NCBI GenBank assembly: GCA_027623995.1
Contig: JAQBUF010000027.1
Location: 1 to 41,868, forward strand
Source of the DNA: Nitrospirota bacterium
GTDB lineage: Bacteria > Nitrospirota > Nitrospiria > Nitrospirales > UBA8639
Direction: 5' to 3'
DNA: 41,868 nucleotides
Positions 8,064-15,192 of this stretch are shown piece after piece. A model generated the notes under the pieces. The model saw nothing but the letters and a program-made list of their open reading frames with translations, did no database searches and had not been told where the DNA came from. Position 1 is the stretch's first letter. Each line of letters starts with the position of its first letter. The translations under genes were made by a program, and so were the position numbers.

Positions 8064-9479
8064 ATGATCCTTCAACAACCCATTTTCCTCACAATTCTTA
8101 TCGGCTTCCTCACGATGTGTTCTTTGGGAGAAGGCCCTCTTCTCGCACAAACAGCCGAGGCAACACTGGCCCTCGTGAAATCCGCCCCAATTGTCGTCGC
8201 AAAAAATGCAGCCTCGATAACACAAGCATCCTCCCCTCTGACGATCACTAATATTCGTCACCACAATCACAAAAAATATACGCGGATCGTTCTGGATCTT
8301 CCGGCTCGGGCTATCATCCGTGAATCAAAAAATTCCAACACCGCGACCCTAGAACTTGCCAAATCTCAGCTCAGCCAACGCGCGCTTCAAAAAATACAAC
8401 ACAGGAAATTTCCCGAAGCTATTACCATTAAGGAGGGAGCCGGGCAGACAGTCACGATTACTCTCGACCTGAACGCCTTGAAAAAATTTGATCTACAAAC
8501 ACTCAGACAACCGGATCGAGTGGTGATCGATTTATTTTATTCTCAGAAGAATACCGTGGTGGCATCAAAGAAAAAGACGGCCCTGCCTGTTAAAAAACTA
8601 GAAGAATCATTTCCACCGCCACACAAAAAGGAACCAGTAGCAAAGGTGGAACCCGTAACACCAGAACCTCAACAGGAAAAGGCTATTTCCAAGCCAGCGA
8701 TTCCAGTCTCCAAACCAGAGACACCCTCAGAGTCCGAGAAGCCAGCGAACCCAAAGTCACCTTCCCCGGCCCCGACCTCGGTGGCCAAACATGCGAAAGA
8801 CTTAATCGTCGTCATTGATCCTGGTCATGGCGGGAAAGACCCTGGAGCCATTGGAAAGAATGGGACCAAAGAAAAAGATGTGACCTTGAAAATTGGGAAT
8901 TATCTCAAAGACTTAATCGAGAAGCGCATAGGGGCCACCGTGGTTTTAACCAGAAGCCAAGACGTGTTTCTTGATTTAGAAAAACGTGTAGAATTTGCCA
9001 ATAGAAAAAAGGCTGACCTTTTCATTTCCATTCATCTGAACTCCCATCCTCAAGAAAAGATCAAAGGATTGGAAGTCTACCATTTCGGCAAGGCCAGCGA
9101 CCCTCGAGCGTTGGAAGTGGCCGCACGAGAAAACGGCATGAAGCTGGAAGATGACGCGCCTCCATGGCAATTTATCATCGCTGACAAATTGAATGATCAA
9201 AAAATTGAACAGTCGCAAACCTTTGCCTGGACGACCAGTAAGACCCTCGTCAAATCCTTAAAGTCCTCATATGAGATTAAAGACCATGGCGTAAAGACCG
9301 CCCCCTTCTACGTCCTTCGTTTTACGACCATGCCGAGCATTCTCGCAGAAGTTGCGTTTGTCTCGAATCGAGATGAGGAAAAACGGTTGAACACCAGGGC
9401 ATTTCAACAACAACTGGCTGAAGGCATATATAAAGGGATTCAGTCTTATCTCAAAACCGCCTTCCCAACCTTGTCCTAA
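8064..9479 (+). CDS. amiC: N-acetylmuramoyl-L-alanine amidase (AmiC-type, AMIN + amidase_3)
   Basis: A 471-aa exported zinc amidase that cleaves the amide between N-acetylmuramic acid and the peptide stem, used in cell separation and peptidoglycan turnover. Its parts in order are a signal peptide (about 1-29), an AMIN septum-targeting domain (about 58-160), a long Pro/Lys/Glu-rich linker (about 165-245) and the amidase_3 domain. Zinc and catalytic residues are visible: H255 in IDPGHGG, E270, H324 in SIHLNSH and the catalytic Glu E429 in LAEVAFVSN. The linker is longer than in many homologues. The truA gene follows after 43 bases on the same strand. Confidence 0.92.
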   Translation: MILQQPIFLTILIGFLTMCSLGEGPLLAQTAEATLALVKSAPIVVAKNAASITQASSPLTITNIRHHNHKKYTRIVLDLPARAIIRESKNSNTATLELAKSQLSQRALQKIQHRKFPEAITIKEGAGQTVTITLDLNALKKFDLQTLRQPDRVVIDLFYSQKNTVVASKKKTALPVKKLEESFPPPHKKEPVAKVEPVTPEPQQEKAISKPAIPVSKPETPSESEKPANPKSPSPAPTSVAKHAKDLIVVIDPGHGGKDPGAIGKNGTKEKDVTLKIGNYLKDLIEKRIGATVVLTRSQDVFLDLEKRVEFANRKKADLFISIHLNSHPQEKIKGLEVYHFGKASDPRALEVAARENGMKLEDDAPPWQFIIADKLNDQKIEQSQTFAWTTSKTLVKSLKSSYEIKDHGVKTAPFYVLRFTTMPSILAEVAFVSNRDEEKRLNTRAFQQQLAEGIYKGIQSYLKTAFPTLS

Positions 9480-9522
9480 GTCAATTTCCCATTCACTGTC
9501 GGGCTACCCAAAATATCAGCAG

Positions 9523-10293
9523 ATGCCCACCTATAAACTCACCATTGAATATGACGGCACGGCATATGCCGGCTGGCAACGACAGCCCAACCAACCCACG
9601 GTCCAGCTTGCACTTGAAGAAGCCCTGTTTCAAATCACGCAAACGCCGACACCTGCCGTGGCTTCAGGGAGAACTGATGCAGGCGTTCATGCCATTGGCC
9701 AGGTCGTGAGCTTTCAATCTGACAAAATCCTCCCCCCTCAGCAATGGACTCATTCCCTCAACGGGATTCTCCCGAAAGATATATGCATTCATCACACAGA
9801 ACAGATGGACGATACATTTCATGCTCGCTATCGCGCGAAGCAAAAAACCTACGAATATCGAATTTTCAACCATCCGATCCGTCCAGTTCTTAATCGACTT
9901 CGCGTGTGGCATATTCCTAAACCATTGAACCTCGGTGCCATAATAGATGCGGCAACATTTCTCGAAGGCCAACATAATTTCTCTTCGTTTGAAGGGTCAC
10001 CAACGAACAATCAGAACCCACTCTGCCATTTAAAAACGGTGAAGGTTTATAATGAGACCCCACTAATCCGTATCACCTTTCAGGCAGACCGTTTCCTCAA
10101 GCAAATGATCCGAGCTCTCGTGGGAACACTCGTTGAAGTCGGCCATGGAAAACGATCCCCTCACGACATGAAGACCATTCTTGAGGCACAAGACCGTCGT
10201 GCGGCAGGAAAAACTGCTCCGCCCCACGGGTTATATCTTCTACATGTGGATTATGGAAAAGAAGACGGGAAAGAAGAAAACGAGTTGTTATAA
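9523..10293 (+). CDS. truA: tRNA pseudouridine synthase A
   Basis: A 256-aa enzyme that converts uridines 38-40 of the tRNA anticodon stem-loop to pseudouridine. The N-terminus TIEYDGTAYAGWQRQ and the catalytic loop SGRTDAGVHA with Asp52 are hallmarks. FLKQMIRALVGTLVEVG near residues 192-208 is the conserved C-terminal motif. It lies 43 bases after the amidase on the same strand and may be co-transcribed with it. It overlaps the convergent cupredoxin gene by 6 bases. Confidence 0.96.
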   Translation: MPTYKLTIEYDGTAYAGWQRQPNQPTVQLALEEALFQITQTPTPAVASGRTDAGVHAIGQVVSFQSDKILPPQQWTHSLNGILPKDICIHHTEQMDDTFHARYRAKQKTYEYRIFNHPIRPVLNRLRVWHIPKPLNLGAIIDAATFLEGQHNFSSFEGSPTNNQNPLCHLKTVKVYNETPLIRITFQADRFLKQMIRALVGTLVEVGHGKRSPHDMKTILEAQDRRAAGKTAPPHGLYLLHVDYGKEDGKEENELL

Positions 10294-10689
10294 CTCGGTG
10301 GAATGATAGTTTCTGGTGGGTTTCTGATCAACCACAATGACCCCACGCATAAAGGGATGTATGTTGCAGTGGTAGGGATAAGTCCCGGTTGCCAAATCAC
10401 GCACAGTAAAATCTTCACCAGGATGAAGATGGCCTGAATGAAAGGCACAGCCATATCGTTCGCCACAACGATCATGCGTGATAGTATGCGATTGACTGGA
10501 TTGATTCTGCCACTGAATGCTTTGCCCCGCTTGAAGGTTAACGGAAGCAGGCGAATAAAACGGCTCACGATCGAGCACCAAAATTTCTGAATTTCCAGGG
10601 ACCGCCAACCCCATCGGCACTGACAAGAAACCCACCACCCCGATCAACACCATCACGAACACAAGTCTTTTCCAGAGATAAGCATTCAC
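10288..10689 (-). CDS. Exported cupredoxin (plastocyanin-like blue copper protein)
   Basis: A 133-aa protein with a signal peptide (hydrophobic 9-28) and one cupredoxin fold. It probably carries electrons in the periplasm or binds copper there. The type 1 copper ligands are all in place: H68 in QSHTITHD, then C108, H111 and M114 in YHCNIHPFMRG. Two additional Cys (C75, C81) and His residues lie in the loop between the ligands. The start is a GTG with AAGGAG about 10 bases upstream. It sits 26 bases from one end of the inverted-repeat element at 10715-11055. The electron-transfer partner is unknown. Confidence 0.88.
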   Translation of the reverse strand: MNAYLWKRLVFVMVLIGVVGFLSVPMGLAVPGNSEILVLDREPFYSPASVNLQAGQSIQWQNQSSQSHTITHDRCGERYGCAFHSGHLHPGEDFTVRDLATGTYPYHCNIHPFMRGVIVVDQKPTRNYHSTEL

Positions 10690-10714
10690 AACATTTCAAC
10701 TCCTTCCTCTTATC

Positions 10715-11055
10715 GGATCAATCGCAATTTTGGTGGAATGAGGTGAACCCTTTGCTTGGTTATTCCTGTGACGGGTTCCTCCAGATCATGGCACCACTCC
10801 TCCTCTTTCGCACACATCGCGTCGTCAAGTCTTTTTTGTAGCTGCAGCATCTCATGCTGCCTCTTCCAGACGTCAGCGGCCCATGGTACGTAGAAAGAGG
10901 CACGATGAGATCGTGCAGCTACACAAAAAAGCCCAACAGAGGTGCCACCTCCACCAAGATTGCAACTGGTCCTTTTTCCTCTACTGCCTCGCGAAGATTT
11001 ACGGCTAAGAATATGAAGGATGCTACCCGCGCTCCACCAAAATTGCGATTGATCC
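10715..11055. mobile_element. MITE-like element with 23-bp terminal inverted repeats
   Basis: A perfect 23-bp inverted repeat (10715-10737 with 11033-11055; arm begins GGATCAATCGCAATTTTG) bounds 341 bases that lack any convincing gene. The flanks share CCTCTTA on both sides (ending near 10712 and starting near 11054), an imperfect candidate target duplication. A REP-like doublet sits near the middle. The arrangement resembles a non-autonomous transposable element. No matching transposase is visible in the window. Confidence 0.55.
10831..10931. repeat. REP doublet (REPIN-like), two GTAG-headed hairpins in inverted orientation
   Basis: The left unit (10838-10861, plus strand) is GTAG followed by the hairpin GCAGCAT-CTC-ATGCTGC. 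The right unit (10922-10899, minus strand) is GTAG followed by GCACGAT-CTC-ATCGTGC. Both are flanked by a T6 run and CCTCTT, making a larger inverted repeat over 10831-10931. The two hairpins differ in sequence but each keeps its own pairing, so the stem is conserved by paired changes. A GTAG head plus hairpin is the hallmark of REP sequences mobilised by RAYT (TnpA-REP) transposases. Confidence 0.65.
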
Positions 11056-11264
11056 CTCTTAATCTTACAAGGCGTCAGTCATTCAGTAAATGCCATTTTC
11101 CTATTTAGCTGTCCATTCCACCGAAATCCATTTGCCCTCGTTTTTTTCTTAGAGCGATTCCTCTAATTCCATGATGACATAATGGGAGATCAGGAGTAGG
11201 ATTTTAGTATCACCTCAGTCGTAGGAGGTACACATTTCTCGCCATCTGCAAGAGGGATACATTT

Positions 11265-12524
11265 ATGTATATACCAGAGCTTGACCACCCAACTTATCAC
11301 CTCGCCATGGCCCAATTTGACCAAGCCGCCGAGGCCATGAATTTAGATCACCAATATCGAGACCGATTAAAAACTCCCCAACGCGCGTTGATGGTTGGGC
11401 TCCCCATCAAAATGGATGATGGCCAAGTGAAAGTCTTTATGGGATATCGAGTCCAACACGATTCGGCTCGCGGTCCATTCAAAGGCGGCATCAGGTATCA
11501 TCAAGACGTGAATTTAGGTGAGATCTCAGCACTCGCGATGTGGATGACGTGGAAAACCGCCATAGCAGGCGTGCCGTATGGAGGAGCCAAAGGGGGAATT
11601 CGAGTGAATCCCCACGAATTATCACTCTCGGAACTCGAACGGCTGACTCGACGGTATGCCGCTGAAATCTTCCCATTAATTAGCCCGGATCGCGACATTC
11701 CAGCTCCAGATATTGGCACCAACGCACAAATCATGGCGTGGTTTATGGATACCTACAGTGAACAGGTTGGCTATGCGGTGCCGGGCTGTGTTACGGGAAA
11801 ACCACTCGCGATTGGCGGCAGTTTGGGGCGAGAAGAAGCCACGGGTCGCGGTGTGGCAAAGGTCACACTCGAAGCGCTCCAACATCGCGGCATTCGAATT
11901 GACGATACGACCGTGGTGGTTCAAGGATTTGGAAATGTCGGCTCACACACCGCTCGAATTATGAAGGAAGCTGGGGCAACCATCATTGGCATCAGTGACG
12001 TCTCAGGAGGGGTCTTCAACGCTAAGGGATTGGATATTCCTAGCATCCTTCATGATCACACCAATGGAATGCCACTTTCAGAAATGAATGTTGGCGACCA
12101 TGTGACCAATGAAGAATTACTACAATTGGAATGTACCGTCCTGGTACCAGCAGCCTTGTCGGAACAAATTACCGTAAAAAATGCAGCAGATATTCGATGT
12201 CAAATTCTCACAGAGGCCGCCAATGGACCGACCACGCTGGGAGCAGATGCAATTTTGCAAGATCGCAATGTTTTTATCATTCCCGACATTCTGGCTAACT
12301 CAGGAGGGGTCATTGTGTACTATTTCGAATGGGTCCAGGATGGGCAACGTTTTTTCTGGAAAGAGTCTGACATACACGAACGCTTACATGACATTATCAC
12401 CGCAGCATTTCACCGAACATTGTTCTTCTCTCAAGAAAAGAACACATCTATGCGAATGGCCGCCCTGATGAACGGAATTGATCAGGTGGCACAGGCACAC
12501 AATCTTCGAGGGTTATATCCGTAA
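11265..12524 (+). CDS. gdhA: Glutamate dehydrogenase (Glu/Leu/Phe/Val dehydrogenase family)
   Basis: A 419-aa NAD(P)-dependent dehydrogenase that interconverts glutamate and 2-oxoglutarate plus ammonium in the cytoplasm. Substrate-binding Lys73 (GPFKGGIRYH), Lys97 and catalytic Lys109 (VPYGGAKGG) are visible, as is D149 in PAPDIGT. The nucleotide-binding fold begins VVVQGFGNVGSH at about 217-228. Length fits the roughly 420-aa hexameric class. A GAGGG sequence lies about 10 bases before the ATG. The cofactor preference cannot be read with confidence. Stand-alone gene, convergent with the aldolase across a hairpin. Confidence 0.93.
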   Translation: MYIPELDHPTYHLAMAQFDQAAEAMNLDHQYRDRLKTPQRALMVGLPIKMDDGQVKVFMGYRVQHDSARGPFKGGIRYHQDVNLGEISALAMWMTWKTAIAGVPYGGAKGGIRVNPHELSLSELERLTRRYAAEIFPLISPDRDIPAPDIGTNAQIMAWFMDTYSEQVGYAVPGCVTGKPLAIGGSLGREEATGRGVAKVTLEALQHRGIRIDDTTVVVQGFGNVGSHTARIMKEAGATIIGISDVSGGVFNAKGLDIPSILHDHTNGMPLSEMNVGDHVTNEELLQLECTVLVPAALSEQITVKNAADIRCQILTEAANGPTTLGADAILQDRNVFIIPDILANSGGVIVYYFEWVQDGQRFFWKESDIHERLHDIITAAFHRTLFFSQEKNTSMRMAALMNGIDQVAQAHNLRGLYP

Positions 12525-12553
12525 AAATTGGTTGACGAAATGTTGGTGGATTG

Positions 12554-12585
12554 TGTGGTGAAGGCCGAGATCAGCCTTCACCACA
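12554..12585. terminator. Strong hairpin between convergent gdhA and aldolase genes
   Basis: A perfect 12-bp stem (TGTGGTGAAGGC at 12554-12565 with its complement at 12574-12585) and an 8-base loop, lying 30 bases past the gdhA stop and 40 from the aldolase stop. There is no T-run on either side, so it may end transcripts with Rho or protect 3' ends instead of acting as a classical intrinsic terminator. Confidence 0.55.
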
Positions 12586-12624
12586 AAGGAATTCTAAAAT
12601 GAAGGATCTTTTCAGAACGAGTAA

Positions 12625-13566
12625 CTAGGCGATTTCTCCTGAATAAATCTTCATGACGGTTTCCAAAAATTTCAAGGCTTCAGGCTTCGATCGTTGAAAC
12701 GAGTTTCGCCCAATAATCGAACCAAACCCACCTCCATCACGAATCCCACGGGCCTCATCAAAGACTTTTTGGTCTTCGCCCTTGGCCCCACCAGAGAAAA
12801 TCACAATTCTCCGTCCATCGAAAGCACTTTGGACCACATGACGGATTCGCTCAGCCGGAGTGCTGATCGGTATTTTCTGCGCCTCATACACTTTTTTGGC
12901 TTCGGCTTGTTCAATATAATCGGTCGGGACCTTGACCTTAATAATATGCGCCCCAAGTTGTGCAGCAATCTGCGCCGCATAACAGGCCACATCAATGCCG
13001 GTTTCTCCAGCCTTCGATAAGGTGCCTCCTCGGGGATACGACCACACCACGACAGCCAAACCGACGGATTTCGCTTCCTCCGCAATCTCGCGTAAATTTT
13101 CATACATCTCTTGACTGTATGCGGAGCCAGGATAAATCGTATAACCCACAGCACTACAGCCCAAACGAAGCGCATCATCAACACTCCCTGTGACGGCTTG
13201 ATTGGGATCATCGTCCTTAAACAACGAATCACTGTTGTTGAGTTTGAGAATGAGGGGAATTTGGCCAGCATACTCAGCAGCACCAGCTTCCAAAAATCCT
13301 AACGGAGCCGCATAGGCATTGCAGCCTGCCTCGATAGCCAACTCAAAGTGATAATGGGGGTTGTAGCCTGAAGGATTTTGGGCAAAACTTCTGGCCGGTC
13401 CATGCTCAAACCCCTGATCAACAGGGAGAATGACCAATCGCCCAGTGCCCCCTAATCGCCCACTCATCAGGAGGCGGGCCAAATTCGTCCGAGTACCTGG
13501 TGAATCGCTTTGATAATAACTCAAGATTTCTTGAACCCTCTTGGTCATTCTGAAACCTTCACTCAC
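12625..13566 (-). CDS. fbaB: Class I fructose-bisphosphate aldolase (DhnA/FbaB type)
   Basis: A 313-aa TIM-barrel aldolase of the archaeal-type class I (DhnA) family. It makes or splits fructose 1,6-bisphosphate via a Schiff base. LVILPVDQGFEHGP (45-58) is the family signature near the N-terminus, and the HIIKVKVP strand (K210, K212) carries the candidate Schiff-base lysine. The end of the barrel contains IVIFSGGAKG, the phosphate-binding loop. The GTG start at 13566 is supported by a perfect AGGAGGT 8-9 bases upstream, better than the internal ATG at 13548. With the FBPase at 20-21 kb it points to gluconeogenic sugar synthesis. Confidence 0.92.
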   Translation of the reverse strand: MSEGFRMTKRVQEILSYYQSDSPGTRTNLARLLMSGRLGGTGRLVILPVDQGFEHGPARSFAQNPSGYNPHYHFELAIEAGCNAYAAPLGFLEAGAAEYAGQIPLILKLNNSDSLFKDDDPNQAVTGSVDDALRLGCSAVGYTIYPGSAYSQEMYENLREIAEEAKSVGLAVVVWSYPRGGTLSKAGETGIDVACYAAQIAAQLGAHIIKVKVPTDYIEQAEAKKVYEAQKIPISTPAERIRHVVQSAFDGRRIVIFSGGAKGEDQKVFDEARGIRDGGGFGSIIGRNSFQRSKPEALKFLETVMKIYSGEIA

Positions 13567-13663
13567 GAGTAATACCTCCTATGGATTGTTAAAACGTGTT
13601 GTGGACGTATAAAACTGGTTTCGGGAATTCTGTGTAACAAAGACGCTGGCTAACTGAAAGACC

Positions 13664-13688
13664 TTGGGCTCTCCCAGAGCCCAATCTT
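13664..13688 (-). terminator. Possible terminator between cysE and the aldolase gene
   Basis: A 9-bp perfect stem (TTGGGCTCT at 13664-13672 with AGAGCCCAA at 13676-13684) and a 3-base loop. A short T-rich tail lies on the plus side and only a weak one on the minus side, the direction in which cysE is read. It probably separates the ispF-cysE unit from the aldolase gene. Confidence 0.45.
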
Positions 13689-13758
13689 TTGAAGTATATG
13701 ATTGAATGGAGGTTGCTTCAATACTTTTTCGTCGAGGAAGGAGAAACTTTTTACCGCA

Positions 13759-14397
13759 TCAGGACTCTGGATTTTCTAGTTTCTTTCGCAATTCAATAAT
13801 TTCTCGTTCCATCGCATCAAACCGTTCCGCGATAGGATCAGGAACATTCGCATGATCCATGGATTCTTCTGGAACACGCTCCCCAACCCATTTAATAATT
13901 CGCCCAGGGATGCCGATGACCGTAGAATTAGATGGCACCGAGCGTAGCACCACCGAATTGGCGCCGATTTTCACAAAATCTCCCACCCGAATATTTCCTA
14001 AGACTTTAGCTCCTGATCCAACCACAACATGATTGCCTAATGTCGGGTGCCGCTTTCCCTTTTCTTTTCCCGTCCCACCCAACGTCACCCCTTGGAATAA
14101 CGTCACAAAATCACCAATTTCCGCGGTTTCTCCAATCACGACTCCCATACCGTGATCAATAAAAAACCCATGCCCTATTTTTGCCCCAGGGTGAATTTCC
14201 ACACCGGTAATCCAGCGAGCGAATTGGGCAATGACTCGAGCCAAAAGTCGAAATTTCATTTTCCAGACTCGATGCGCAATCCGATGAAACATTAAGGCTT
14301 GAAAGCCAGCGTAGGTCAGTATCACCTCTAAACTACTTCGTGCCGCAGGGTCTCGCTGAAACACTGCCTGTAAATCTCGTCCAATATCTTTAAACAT
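13759..14397 (-). CDS. cysE: Serine O-acetyltransferase
   Basis: A 212-aa enzyme that acetylates L-serine with acetyl-CoA, the first step of cysteine synthesis. A short helical N-terminal region (1-60) precedes a left-handed beta-helix of hexapeptide repeats: [13 protein letters not shown], then [13 protein letters not shown] with the active-site H82, and the loop [15 protein letters not shown] with H117. The protein is the shorter EpsC/CysE form lacking the long N-terminal domain. Its C-terminal tail, after IIKWVG, is a predicted coiled coil. It lies 32 bases after ispF on the same strand and is probably co-transcribed with it. Confidence 0.93.
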   Translation of the reverse strand: MFKDIGRDLQAVFQRDPAARSSLEVILTYAGFQALMFHRIAHRVWKMKFRLLARVIAQFARWITGVEIHPGAKIGHGFFIDHGMGVVIGETAEIGDFVTLFQGVTLGGTGKEKGKRHPTLGNHVVVGSGAKVLGNIRVGDFVKIGANSVVLRSVPSNSTVIGIPGRIIKWVGERVPEESMDHANVPDPIAERFDAMEREIIELRKKLENPES

Positions 14398-14429
14398 GAT
14401 GTGACACCATCACAAACTTTCGTTGTCGT

Positions 14430-14903
14430 TTACTTCGATACAATAAGGCAAATGGCTTGAGCCGCAATACCTTCCAGTCTTCCGATCGCCCCAATGTGAT
14501 CACCGCTTTTGACTTTCACACTGACCAAATCAGCATCCACACCAAGGACCTTAGCCAAGCATGTCGCCATGTCGGTCAGGAAAGCACCCAATCGAGGACC
14601 TTGGGCAATGATCACGGTGTCAAGATTCACTAGTCGAAATCCCCGTTCAGCGAGTTTACCTGAAACACCCTTTAACATTTCAAGGCTATTCATCCCCTTA
14701 TACTGCGGATCACTGCTTGGATAATATCGTCCGAGATCACCTTCATTCATGGCCCCCAGTAATGCATCACAGACTGCATGAGTCAACGCATCGGCATCAG
14801 AATGACCATCCAGCCCATGGGTATGCGGTATGTCTATTCCCCCAAGAATCAGAGGGCGATCTTTACAAAGCTGATGAATATCATAGCCTATCCCAACGCG
14901 CAT
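14430..14903 (-). CDS. ispF: 2-C-methyl-D-erythritol 2,4-cyclodiphosphate synthase
   Basis: A 157-aa homotrimeric enzyme of the MEP pathway to isoprenoids. It cyclises CDP-ME-2-phosphate to the 2,4-cyclodiphosphate with loss of CMP. The zinc ligands D8 and H10 (GIGYDIHQL) and H42 (SDADALTHAV) are visible. KSGDHIGAIGRLEGIAAQA at the C-terminus is typical. GAGAGGG lies 5 bases before the ATG. In many bacteria ispF directly follows ispD; here ispD is 3.3 kb upstream with a peroxidase gene between. Confidence 0.96.
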   Translation of the reverse strand: MRVGIGYDIHQLCKDRPLILGGIDIPHTHGLDGHSDADALTHAVCDALLGAMNEGDLGRYYPSSDPQYKGMNSLEMLKGVSGKLAERGFRLVNLDTVIIAQGPRLGAFLTDMATCLAKVLGVDADLVSVKVKSGDHIGAIGRLEGIAAQAICLIVSK

Positions 14904-15046
14904 ACATCCCTCTCATTGATCTTACAATAACATCAAAGGCATCGAAAGGAGGATACAGGAAAATTCTTTTCATTGAAAATTTTTTTCAAAGTTTTCTGAA
15001 AGGAGATGTTCAGAGCGATCACATTTGAAAAATGATTCATCAATGA

Positions 15047-15090
15047 TAAAAAAGGACAGAGGGCCTTGGCCCCCTGCCCCTTTTTTTGCA
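15047..15090 (-). terminator. Rho-independent terminator after the di-heme peroxidase
   Basis: A G+C-rich imperfect hairpin (about 15053-15080, two mismatches) followed on the minus strand by a T6 run (A-run at 15048-15053 on plus) and on the plus strand by T7 (15081-15087). It works in both directions on paper. The gene it serves is the minus-strand peroxidase, whose stop is about 105 bases upstream. Confidence 0.75.
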
Positions 15091-15192
15091 GGTCATTGTC
15101 CATCTCTATGAGCTAGACAATCATTGAGTACACACCTCTTACTGACTTAAGGTGCTAATTAAAACTAAAACCGCTCCTCGGGATCGACGGAG

